The notes beneath the pieces are model-generated. The model was given only the letters and a program-made list of their open reading frames with translations. It ran no database searches and was not told the origin of the DNA. Below, one piece after another: positions 9,913-19,599 of a stretch of DNA of 24,170 bases (position 1 is the stretch's first letter; each line of letters opens with the position of its first letter). The stretch is from Glomus cerebriforme (taxonomy: Eukaryota > Glomeromycota > Glomeromycetes > Glomerales > Glomeraceae): positions 54,723-78,892 of the forward strand of contig QKYT01000407.1 of NCBI GenBank assembly GCA_003550305.1. The letters are read 5' to 3'. The translations under genes and the position numbers were made by a program.

Positions 9913-10205
9913 TCTCCGGAAATAAAATATTACTTGTGATGATGTGTTTATTTAATAAGTAATTTTAGTATACTGTTTAAGATTTTTGATTACGCACTGA
10001 ATTTCTATGCATCATATCTTATTAATAATTTATATAAAACTTATATAAATTAATTTTTATTTAACTCTAATACATATAAACTTTTATGTGCAGCATTTGG
10101 TTATTTACATATGCATGACAATGGGTTTCCACATAAATTTTTTTTTTTAATAATATAAAATTTATAAATTGATTTTATGCGTGGATCATAAATTGTAACC
10201 CTTAT
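9913..10205 (+). repeat. 3' flank shared with kelch gene 2
   Basis: The sequence after the stop matches that after gene 2. CTCC.GAA.TAAAATAT.ACT.GTGATGATG is at both stops. ATTTGGTTATTTACATATGCATGACAATG (split here: first half about 10095, second half about 10110) corresponds to 15568-15592. The duplicated kelch unit therefore reaches about 290 bases past the coding region. Confidence 0.6.
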
Positions 10206-10784
10206 ATTAATTTATGTGTGAATCAATGGATGGAAAAAAACAGATTAATTAACATTGTTATTTTTATTATTTAAATCAAAAAATTTCAAAATGCATAATG
10301 AAAAAAATTCATAAAATTCTATTTTTGAAAATACGCGTTCACAATGAATGTAACGATGAAAAAATGTATTATTTTCTTATACTTTAAATCTAATTTCCAT
10401 CACAAAAATGATTAGAGAATAAAAAGATCGTTGAAAAAGAAAAGAATAAATATCATTAAAAACTATAAACTCAATAAATATTTATTACTCATTAACATGC
10501 TATTATTATGACAAAGGTTCTGAACTTCCCTTCGAAATACAGTAAATGATTTCTTGTTGCTAATGTTATTGTGGCTTATATTTAGCGTAAAATTAAATTT
10601 TACTTAACGAAAAAGAGTAGAATATACTTTAATTATAGATAGTTTAAACAATCATGAATAAAAAAAATTCTAATCTCTAGTAGAATGCCTAATGCTTTTC
10701 TTCCGATTATTAAAATATATTTTAAGTGTTTAAAGTTTATATTAGCTTATATCTAAGAAAAACTTTAAAATAAATTATATACAG
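10206..10784. other. No gene recognised
   Basis: A+T-rich spacer downstream of kelch gene 1, with stops in all frames. I see no repeat or coding signal that I can defend. Confidence 0.5.
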
Positions 10785-11012
10785 TAGTACGTGAGGATCC
10801 AGAAATACAGTATATAAAAGGGGGTTTAATGAACCATGTAAATCTTTCCTTTTTTAGACAATTTTTGATAATGCAAGTCAGAATTTTATTACTCATTATA
10901 GTATCTGACTGACATTATCATAATTCCGGCCCTGACAAATGCGTACAGCTAATAGTAAAATTCGGTTGGTTCAACCTGACCCTCATATATATATTTCTGA
11001 GTCCTAGTACGT
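10785..11012. mobile_element. MITE-like element with 8-bp target-site duplication
   Basis: TAGTACGT stands at 10785-10792 and again at 11005-11012. The 212 bases between begin GAGGATCCAGAAATACAG and end, read inverted, GGACTCAGAAATATATA, an imperfect terminal inverted repeat of about 25 bases. An 8-bp duplication is the hAT habit. The body contains GTCTGACTGACATTATCATA-type sequence that recurs inverted at about 20600-20765. No coding capacity, so it would depend on a transposase elsewhere. Confidence 0.6.
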
Positions 11013-11239
11013 AAATTCACAATCAAATTTCAATTTTACTAAAATCTATGTACGCACAACAGCCCATTTATATTTTAAAATTACTTGATATAGAAATTCA
11101 AAAGATTTCAAATAAGTCAACGCTATTGAAATCTTATTATATAAATAGATTAACATTCAATCACGACTTGTTTAATTATTTAATGTGTACCTTGACATCG
11201 CCGTTAATATAAATTATTACTTAAAGATATAATACATTG

Positions 11240-11530
11240 TTATGGTATTAATTGTAATACACTTTATGTCTTAGATTTAACAAATTTTAAATTGCATATT
11301 CTACTATGGATTTCTGGAAACATTTCTAATCCCAGAATTCATCATAATGCCAATGTAATCGGGTAATTGGAAAATATGGTTATAACATTTGGTAAATATG
11401 ATATTTTTGAATTCTTAAAATTAACTAATATGAACTTTAACAAAAATTATTAATTATGGTTATTATAATTCAATTGAAAGTGATACTTTATTACAAACAA
11501 TGAAGAATATGTATTGATAATATTTGAATA
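11240..11530 (+). pseudogene. Decayed fourth kelch copy (exon 5-6 remnant)
   Basis: NTLYVLDLTNF (11252-11288), then WISGNISNPRIHHNANVIG (about 11308-11360) and MVITFG followed by a GT donor (about 11390) match exon 5 of the kelch genes. GYYNSIESDTLL (about 11456-11493) and KNMY match the start of exon 6. A deletion inside exon 5, frameshifts (e.g. after NVIG) and stops rule out a product. Exons 1-4 and the stalk/helix part are gone. Same orientation as genes 1 and 2, lying between them. Confidence 0.8.
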
Positions 11531-11720
11531 ATAGAAGAAATTAATTCAAATACTTATAAATGAAAATTCAACCAGTAATTTCAGATTCCGCTTCATTACT
11601 TAATAAAAATTATATTGTTAGAAACTTTTAAAGATGAAACACTAACTGAATCCTAACTAATAATACTTTTATTAAATTAGAGGCATCAATCTTTGACATC
11701 TAATAACAATTATATATTCC
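11531..11720. other. No further feature
   Basis: A+T-rich sequence after the kelch relic. It shows no convincing match to the downstream part of exon 6. Confidence 0.4.
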
Positions 11721-11832
11721 CAGTAACAAGAAAAAATAATTGTAAACTAGAAATCAAAGTCGAAATTAAGGCTGAAATTTAGAAATTTATGTAAAATGAA
11801 TTATTTTAACTCAGGCCGAAGATATAACACCG
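11721..11832 (+). repeat. Dispersed repeat B, copy 1
   Basis: AGTCGAAATTAAGGCTGAAA, then TTTAGAAATTTATG and the CTCAGGCCGAAGATATA end recur in reverse complement at 19600-19707 at roughly three-quarters identity over about 105 bases (estimated by eye). Confidence 0.65.
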
Positions 11833-11881
11833 CTCGGAATTAATTTCAACCCATTTTTTTATTTAACTATTTAAGTATACT

Positions 11882-12289
11882 TTTGATTGAGTATTGCTAA
11901 AGCCTAAAGCTAATTGTCACTACCGGCAGAACATCATAATTTCGGCCAGAGTTAAGAAGTTAAAGTAAATTTTAAGTTTCAAATAATTTAAGTTAGATAA
12001 ATATGTTTGAATATAAATCGCACTAAATTTTAAAAATTTTGGTTAAAAAAAATTTTCCTAAAGTAAAAAAAAAATGTAAAAATCGAATTTTCTGAACAAT
12101 GGCTTTTCTGACATACGAAAAGCCTTTTCTTCTCGCAAATTACATATAATAAGATGATTAAATATGCAAGTTAGTTTAACTTTTTACAAGAATATAATTT
12201 CAACATAAAAACTATAAAAATTGTTTGTTCGATGATAATCACCGGTAGTGAGAATCACCGCCAGTGGGATTAAGCAATACCCTTTGATT
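11882..12289. mobile_element. MITE-like element with about 50-bp terminal inverted repeats
   Basis: GTATTGCT...(T)CACTACCGGCAGAACATCAT at 11891-11940 is mirrored by the reverse complement of 12230-12280 (GTATTGCTTAATCCC, then TCACTACCGGTGATTATCAT). TTTGATT flanks both ends (11882-11888 and 12283-12289), a candidate 7-8 bp target-site duplication. Both ends contain short CCGGCAG/CCGGTAG and CGCCAGTGG motifs. The 300-base interior is A+T-rich and non-coding. Confidence 0.65.
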
Positions 12290-12297
12290 AATACTAA

Positions 12298-12456
12298 ATT
12301 TTCAATTTAATTTTGGCTAGTTATGAATATGCTGCTCCAATTATTATTGATCCATATGAAAATAATATGCAAACATTTAGAAATATTGTTCTCTTATATA
12401 AAACAGGGTACTATAGATCAGGAAACGGTTTAAACAAAATGATACAAATAAAATGA
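12298..12456 (+). pseudogene. Coding-like fragment, unidentified
   Basis: An open stretch of about 52 codons ending in TGA reads LASYEYAAPIIIDPYENNMQ, then TFRNIVLLYKTGYYRSGNGL. The residue mix looks protein-like for such A+T-rich DNA. It starts without an ATG, directly beside the right end of the MITE at 12289, so an upstream part may have been cut away. I do not recognise the family. Confidence 0.3.
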
Positions 12457-12689
12457 TTAATATTTTCATCATAAATCTACAATTAGGCCTTATCAATTTA
12501 AAAGTTTGAAATAAAATAATCATGTAAAATTTTTAATCATTTTTTATTTATATAAGAGTTTAATATTTACCGTTGGTTATTTCTCTTCCCTTCTCTTGAT
12601 ATTTAATTTTTTTTTTATGATGTTAAACATTTAAATTTGAACGGCCTTAATTAATATCTTTATGACTATACAGTGCAAACCGCAGATCA
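12457..12689. other. No gene recognised
   Basis: A+T-rich spacer upstream of the duplicated kelch gene 2 unit. No coding or repeat signal seen. Confidence 0.45.
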
Positions 12690-13476
12690 TTTTTGTACAC
12701 CGAACTATACTTGATATGAATGAATATAAATAACAATCTTAATTTGGTTAAGGATGTTCAGAACCTGATTTACAAGTTTTTAATTTAAACACATCCTATT
12801 TATAGTAAAAATAGATCTGGCTGGTGATACAATCAATTCCCTGCAAATGAGTGGTCATACTAACATCAAATTTTTTCTTGCTGTGAAGTGTTTGATCGTC
12901 ACAAATGATCAACAAATTCATGGGAGTGTAGTTTTACACTTTTACGGCAAAAGTATTCGAATAAAATGATAAAAGTATCAATCGTTTTATTACGTTTATC
13001 TGTTAACATATTATGGTGCAGTAAATATAACTAGAATATATAAATAATTTCGTTCGCTTTTCTATCGTACCATATGAATAAAAATCAAGTGTAACAAACA
13101 AATCTGCATTAAATTTCTTTTTTTTCCGAACTTGGTCATGAGTTACTAAATAAATTTCTATAGACTTTATAAATAGAGATTATTAATTTTAAAACTTTTA
13201 TTATTAATTAGAAATTCGAAATGATTTCTTTTTAATAAATTTTTTTATTTTATTAAGATTGAGTATTTGAATTAAATTCAGCTAACAGAATTAATGACAA
13301 AAAATTATTTGCATATATATATTATTATCACAATTTTCTGTTTATAATTTAAAAATTACCTAATGATCGTTCATTTTGTGTGACAATCCTTGCATAATAA
13401 ATAAATAAATTTTTTTTTTAGAAAAAAAAACAAATAAAACATTATTTCTTCAAAATAATTATTTGTATCTTCTATC
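12690..13476 (+). promoter_or_regulatory. Upstream region of kelch gene 2
   Basis: Shares CTTGATAT, AACAATCTTAATT.GGTTAA, GATCGTCACAAATGATC, TTCGTTCGC and AAGTGTAACAAACAAATCTG with the other two copies. TATAAATA lies at 13168-13175, 302 bases before the ATG. A block of about 240 bases between this box and the start (GAAATGATTTCTTT, then GACAAAAA and GTGTGACAA) is shared with gene 3 and absent from gene 1. The GGGGGTACTTT block of genes 1 and 3 is missing. Whether the TATAAATA box is used cannot be told from sequence. Confidence 0.55.
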
Positions 13477-15251
13477 ATGTCAAAAAATTCTTTAGTATAT
13501 TTCTTATTATGGAATTTATTTCAATTATTATTTGAAGTAAATTGTCAAATGACGCCCTTTAAACCAAATATATTACTCGCACATACCGCTACACTTCTTG
13601 ATAATAAATTATATATTTTAGGTGGAACAGATGCAAAACTTAATTTCATCCAAAAAGATTTATTTTATCTTGATGTTTCTGTTCCATTTAATACACAAAA
13701 TTTATCATGGCAAGACTTATCAAATATTGATTTGGTTCCACCACATTATTTCGCAGCAGCAATTAAAGGTGGTGCAAATAACGATACATTAATTTTGTAT
13801 GGAGGAGACACATCTGATAAAACAATGTCATTGGTTTATACATTTGATCCACAAAGAATTGTATGGGATAATCCAAAAATAATTGGAGTTAACACTATTA
13901 GAAAATTTGAATTAATAGGTGTTAATAGTAATGGGAAAATGTATTTATTTGGTGGTGTCACCTTTGATGGTGTCAATTTTACATTTCTAAATGACATGCT
14001 CATTTTAGATACAATAAATCTTAGTTGGGGAATAGGTAGTGTAGTTAATGCACCAACTGCCAGAAGTAGTTATGGTGCTACTTTATTACCAAATAATAAT
14101 ATTATTTATATAGGTAAGAGAATATACTTGTAATTATATTTCCTATATGATGTTTTTTTTTTACTTTATTAATAAATAATTATTATTCAGGTGGTGTTAA
14201 TACTGTGACTAAATATGATACAAAAACATTGAATATTATTCAAGGTGACGTTTTAACATTGAACGAGGTAAATTTAACTACAAATTATATATACGAAATT
14301 AAAAAATAAATATAATAAGAATTTTGTTCTAAAATCAACTAGGTTTATTTATATGATACAATTAATGATAATTGGAGTACAAAAGTAAGTTAATACAAAT
14401 TATTATGAACTTTATATTTTTAAGGATACAATATAATTATGGTCTAATACTCTTATTATTGAATTTAGACGACATCAGGGAAAATCCCTTCCAATAGAGC
14501 TATCTTTTCTACTGTTCTTGGTATGTTATTAAATGTAATTATAAAGCAAAAATATAACGTCATTGAATATTAATTATAATGATGTAAATATATTTTAATA
14601 GGTTTGGATGGTCAAAGAGTTATAATTTATGGAGGAGAGTTTAATAATCCTGGATATTTAGATACTACACTTTATGTTTTGGATTTAACAAATTTTTCTT
14701 GGTATATTCCAAAAATTTCTGGAAAAATTCCAAGTCCCAGAATTTATCATAAGGCAAATGTAATTGGAAAATATATGGTTATATCATTTGGTAAATATAA
14801 TCTTTTTTTTTTTTACATACTTAAAATATAAACTAATCTACTGTAAATGATATCTTTAACAAAAATATAATTAACTTTAATAGGAACTAGTTATGATGAT
14901 GTAGTTGACGGTGATATTTTATTACTTGATATAAGTAATAATGATGAATATGTATGGACAACGACATTTGATCCGACAGTTCCAAATAATATTTCATCTT
15001 CATTATCACCACCTTCGTCATCACCTTCTCCCTCACCAACTACATCACCAACAAGCAATGCACCAGCAGCAGTTATAGCCGGAGCAACTGTAGGATCTTT
15101 ATTTGGTGTCATATTATTATCATTTGGAGGCTTCTTATTATATAAACGGAATAAAAATAAACAAAAGCAAAAAGATGTAATGCAAATTCATGGAAGTGAG
15201 GGTGGTTATCGTGAACAAGAACTAACAACTAATCACGAACCAATAATTTAA
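13477..15251 (+). CDS. Kelch-repeat type I membrane protein (paralogue 2)
   Basis: Exons 13477-14113, 14191-14267, 14343-14384, 14469-14520, 14602-14790 and 14884-15251, with five GT-AG introns of 75-93 nt. Exons 1-5 have exactly the lengths of gene 1 (637, 77, 42, 52, 189), and exon 6 is 12 bases shorter. The product is 454 residues: signal peptide (1-23), kelch-like strands (HTATLLDNKLYILGG, NDTLILYGGD, GKMYLFGGVT, NIIYIGG, RVIIYGGEF, KYMVISFG), Ser/Pro/Thr stalk, transmembrane helix about 394-419, basic tail. By eye the first 212 residues are about 79 percent identical to gene 1, but the stalk-helix-tail part is almost identical in DNA too. Probably a surface propeller protein with unknown ligand. 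Same strand as gene 1, 3.6 kb downstream. No stop or frameshift in the model, so probably functional. Confidence 0.88.
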
Positions 15252-15700
15252 GCTCCAGAAGTAAAATATAACTGGTGATGATGGGTTATCATTACATTAC
15301 AAATTTTAAAGATAAGTTGTTAAACGAAATTAATTAAAATTTAAAAATTATTAATACTTCTAACAAGATTAATATTAAATTATGTTAAATTAATAGTAGA
15401 TATTGATTTGTCAAGAAATTTTAGAATTTATTATTTATTTTATTTAAGATCATCACTTTGGCATTATTGAAAATTTTAAATTAACGCATTGACTTTGCTG
15501 ATGCAATACATTTTATTAATAAAAATAAATTATATAATATTTATAAATTTAGAAGATTTTATCATTTAGTTATTTACATATACACGGCAATGAAATTTCC
15601 GCTTGAAATGATTAATTGTTTTTTATAAGAATAATATTGTTAAAGGTTCTTATGCTTTTTATAGGAATTTCATAATTGTAACTTCTATATTTGAAGAGTT
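15252..15700 (+). repeat. 3' flank of kelch gene 2, with extra block
   Basis: Matches the gene 1 flank just after the stop and again from about 15478 (TAACGCATTGA, then TTAGTTATTTACATATACAC and GGCAATG) to about 15690. About 175 bases (15300-15475) have no partner in gene 1, so a small insertion here or deletion there has occurred. Confidence 0.5.
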
Positions 15701-16269
15701 ACATTTGGTAGCGATTAATCCAATTGAATTTAGAGATTTATTTGTTTATAAATTATTCCATACATTTGTGAGTGCATAGGAATAATTTAAAGAACTATTA
15801 AACCTTTTATTTATAATTTTAAAAAAGTCCCTGTTATGTAAAAAAAAAAAAAATGCTATAATAGAAAATTAAAATTATTGATTATATATTAAACATAATA
15901 TAAATAGTTTTTTTTTTAACCATCTACCATCTAATACTACTATAATCTTATATTTTCTTTTAGTTTGAATGTTTAAAAATATGAAATACATTATATTCGT
16001 AGTATATCATACTCAAAATTCCTCTTTTCTTTATTAGAATTTAGATTTCACTTGTTTTACTTTAGCAGTATATTTGACTTTTAAAAAGCTTTGGTATTTA
16101 AATTTTATGGTTGTATTGTAATTTTAATATATAACTAGAAAATATTTCAAGCGTCTTAACTTTATCCAATTCCATTTTAGGATCAAAAATTATTTATAAA
16201 TTCAATTAATTCATCCACATAATATTTTGTAATATCCATATTTAAAAGAAATATATTTGAAAAAATAGT
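15701..16269. other. No gene recognised
   Basis: A+T-rich with poly-A and poly-T runs (15840, 15910). Stops occur in every frame. Nothing supportable. Confidence 0.5.
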
Positions 16270-16865
16270 TTCCTCTGCTAAATTAATGATGCTGCAAAAA
16301 AGTATAAATCTCATCGTTGTATTCCTGAATAGGCGGAATTAAATAAAATAAAATAATAAAATGTTTTATGGTTTCGCGATGTGAAAAAAATGCAATATTA
16401 TGTAACTAAATGCTAAAGTCATGTGAAAATCAACATCCAAAATTTTGGACTAGTGTGGTTTATAGGTGATAGCCACTATATCTAAAGAACCAAGTAAGTT
16501 ATTTATACATTTTATTTTTACTGATTTTAATTATTAACTAATTAAATTTTAATTCATTTAATCATTAGAAAAAACACAAATGCATGACATCACTAACCAA
16601 AGAAAACAAGAAAAAAAGGAAGTAAAAAGAAAGGCAACTACAAATGAAAGAATTAAGGCCAAAAAACCTGTAATTGAAATTGCTTGATAGTGAACCTGAA
16701 AATCAAGAAAATAAAATTTACAGGCATTGTATTCTTTTACAACTTGAAATTGAAGAGCACAAAATGCAATTAGCTGAAAGACATATGGCTGATTGTAAAG
16801 CTCAGGCCGAAATTGAAAAATTAGAACTAGAAAATCAGAAGTTATGTAAAAAGCTTAATAATTAG
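16270..16865 (+). pseudogene. Broken gene with coiled-coil C-terminus, unidentified
   Basis: A plausible intron (GTAAGT at 16493 to TTAG at 16568) separates a short coding-like stretch (about 16440-16492, GLVWFIGDSHYI, one stop) from a Lys-rich exon: TNERIKAKKPVIEI, then a +1 shift into DSEPENQENK and a helix reading RHCILLQLEIEEHKMQLAER, continuing AQAEIEKLELENQKLCKKLNN to the stop at 16865. The heptad-like Leu/Ile/Met spacing suggests a coiled coil, as at the C-terminus of many fungal transposon-encoded DNA-binding proteins. The stops at 16686 and upstream and the lack of an ATG mark it as broken. Earlier coding traces (AAKKYKSHRCIPE near 16287-16325) may belong to it. Confidence 0.45.
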
Positions 16866-17195
16866 TTAATTTGCATAACAAATAATAAAGTTTTATAATA
16901 CTTTTTTTGTGTAAACTTTTAAAAATGTATAAATAATAAAATTAAATATATTTTATTTCCTGAAAAAACTTTGATAATTATATAAAGTACTATACAATAT
17001 TTGCAATAGTGTGACATGCGACACACACAAGTATTATTGTTGATCATTACACGTTGTCATTTTTCACCAAATCAGAAAATGTTATGACCATACATGCATA
17101 GAATTTAAAAATTTTCTAACTATACAAGTATGGAAATTAATCAACCATAAATACCCTACACTACATACAAAGACAATCGTACTTCTGAAACCCCC
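16866..17195. other. Segment joined to the broken end of kelch gene 3
   Basis: A+T-rich DNA without a gene of its own except that its last 35 bases supply the new tail and stop of gene 3. It ends CTGAAACCCCC at the junction 17195/17196. I found no matching inverted end to the left, so the type of rearrangement is open. Confidence 0.5.
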
Positions 17196-18661
17196 GATCA
17201 AATGTTGTTGTCCATACATATTCTTCATTATTATTTATATCAAGTAATAAAATATCACTTTCAATTGTATTATCATAACCAAATCCTATTAAAATTAATT
17301 ATGATTTTTGTTAAAATAATAATCATCTTTAAATAAGTTAAATAATTATATAATATATTTACCAAATGATATAACCATATATTTTCCAATTACATTTGCC
17401 TTATGATAAACTCTGGAACTTGGAATTATTCCAGAAATTTTAGGAACATACCAAGAAAAATTTGTTAAATCCAAGACATAAAGTGTAGAATCTAAATATC
17501 CAGGATTATTAAAAATTCCTCCATAAATTATAACTCTTTGACCATCCAGCCCTATTAAAATATAATTACGTCATAATAATTAATAATCAATATTATATTC
17601 TTGTTTAATCACATTAATTACGTACCAAGAACAGTAGAAAAGACAGCTCTATTAGAAGGTATTTTTCCTGATGTCGTCTAAATCAATAATAAGAGTATTA
17701 GATCATAATTATATTGTATTAAAATAAATTGTTCATAATAATTTGTATTAACTTACTCGTGTACTCCAATTATCATTAATTGTATCATATAAATAGACCT
17801 AGTTGATTTTAGAGCAAATTTCTTATTATAATTTTTCTTTTTAAAACCATATATACAGTAATTTGCAGTTATATTTACCTCACTCAATGTTGAAGCATCG
17901 TCTTGAATAATATTCAATGTTTTGGGATCATAATTTACAGTAGAACCAACTCCACCTGAATAATAATTATTTATTAATAAAGTAAAAACAAATAGGAATA
18001 TAATTACAAATATTATTCTCTTACCTATATAAATAATATTATTATTTGGTAATAAAGTAGCGCCATAACTATTTTTGGCAGTTGGTGCATTAACTACACT
18101 TCCTTTTCCCCAACTAAGATTTATTGTATCTAAAATGAGCATGTCATTTAGAAATGTAATAGTAGTACCATCAAAGGTATTTCCTCCCCATAAATACATT
18201 TTCCCATTATGATTAACGCCTGTTAATGCATATTTTCTGATAGTATTAACTCCTGCTATATTTGGAGTAGCCCATGTAATACTTTGTGGATCAAATGTAT
18301 AAACCAATGCCATTGTTGGATCATTTGATATTCCTCCATATAAAAATAATGTATCGTTATTTGCGCCACCTTTAACTGATGCTGCCAATTGATGTAGTGG
18401 AACCATATCAAGATTTGATAAGTCTTGCCATAATAAATTTTGAGTGTTAAATGTAACAGAAACATCAAGATAAAAAAAANCNTTTGGGACGAAAATANAT
18501 TTTGCATCTACTCCACCCAAAATATATAATTTATTATCAATAAGTGTAGCGGTATGTNCNCCTATTANACNTNGCTTAAAGGGCGTCATTTGACAATTTA
18601 CTTCAAATAATAATTGAAATAAAATCCATAATAAGAAATATGTCAAAGAATTTTTCGTCAT
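17161..18661 (-). CDS. Truncated kelch-repeat protein (paralogue 3), no membrane anchor
   Basis: Minus-strand exons 18661-18025, 17955-17879, 17798-17757, 17677-17626, 17551-17363 and 17285-17161. Introns are GT-AG, 69-80 nt, and the first five exons match genes 1 and 2 in length. About 373 residues: signal peptide (MTKNSLTYFLL...VNC|Q), kelch-like strands (HTATLIDNKLYILGG, NDTLFLYGG, GKMYLWGG, NIIYIGG, RVIIYGG, KYMVISFGFG). After EEYVWTTTFD homology stops at 17196, and a foreign tail RGFQKYDCLCM precedes TAG. Stalk, transmembrane helix and basic tail are lost, so a product would be secreted. Eight undetermined bases (18480-18573) fall in exon 1. All splice sites and frame are otherwise intact, so it may still be expressed, or be a young pseudogene. 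Confidence 0.75.
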
Positions 18662-19390
18662 GATAGAAGATATAAATATTTTGAAGAAAATATATTTATG
18701 GTTTTTTAAAAAAAATAAATCGTGATATATTTATATTATTTCATTTATGCAAAGTTTTGTCACACCAAGGATCATCATAATGTGCCCACATATTTTTGTC
18801 ATGGATTCTGTTGAATTTAATACAAATATTCAATTTTAATTGTTTAAGTGAAATAAAAAAATCTTATTAGAAAGAAATCATTTCTTAATTAAATGTTATA
18901 TAACTAATAATATAATAATAATTATTTATAAAGAATTATATTTTAGTAATTCGAGTAATTCGTAAAAAATTATCCAAGAAATTTGATGCAGATTTGTTAG
19001 TTACACAATTTTTATTCAAATGGTAGAAAGACGAACGAATTATTATTAAATTTTATACTACCCTTATTCTTGTATTGTTTGTCGTACATTAAATTTGTTG
19101 ATTAATCTTAAATCAAAATTCCGAAAATACCGCAGCAACAAACCATTATAATCATTTAATTTTAGTATAACCAAATTTTTATTCATCAGCTCTAAAAAAA
19201 TCACATTGCCCAAAAAAATTTTTCAGGGAACTCCAAAGTATTACTTGCATTACGGGCCAAAGTACCCCCGATACGATAAAATTTTAGGGAGTTTACCTTA
19301 TATCACCAGATCTATAACTGATCAATACCTATATCAAGTAGTATGAGATTGTGTAAAAAATTTTATATGAACGATTGAAAATATTATAAT
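18662..19390 (-). promoter_or_regulatory. Upstream region of kelch gene 3
   Basis: Reverse-strand copy of the gene 1 and 2 upstream DNA. TATAAATA lies at 18930-18923, about 265 bases before the ATG. GTGTAACTAACAAATCTG and TTCGTTCG (about 19040-18985), AATCAACAAATTTAATGTACG (about 19105-19085), GGGGGTACTTTGG (19269-19257) and CTACTTGATATA (about 19340) follow upstream. Homology to gene 1 fades beyond TTTTATATGAACGATTG near 19375, which sets the edge of the duplicated unit. Confidence 0.6.
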
Positions 19391-19599
19391 TATAAATGGT
19401 TTGCAAATAAAAAAAATTATTTAATCTCTAAACACAAATACATTAATTGTAGGCTTATGGTGAAAATATTATTCATTTGTTTGTTTCTGTTTTATATCTC
19501 GTCTTGCTAAAGATTTTTTTTTTGAGAAACAATATTTTTAAATGTTCGCATATTATTTTTATGCATTTGTTTATCATTCATAACAAATTTATTATCATA
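19391..19599. other. No gene recognised
   Basis: A+T-rich spacer upstream of the duplicated gene 3 unit. No coding signal. Confidence 0.4.

Noticed and set aside
16674..16865. A 63-residue gene starting at 16674
   Set aside because: The start would be TTG, which eukaryotic nuclear genes rarely use. The frame is better explained as the end of a longer broken gene.
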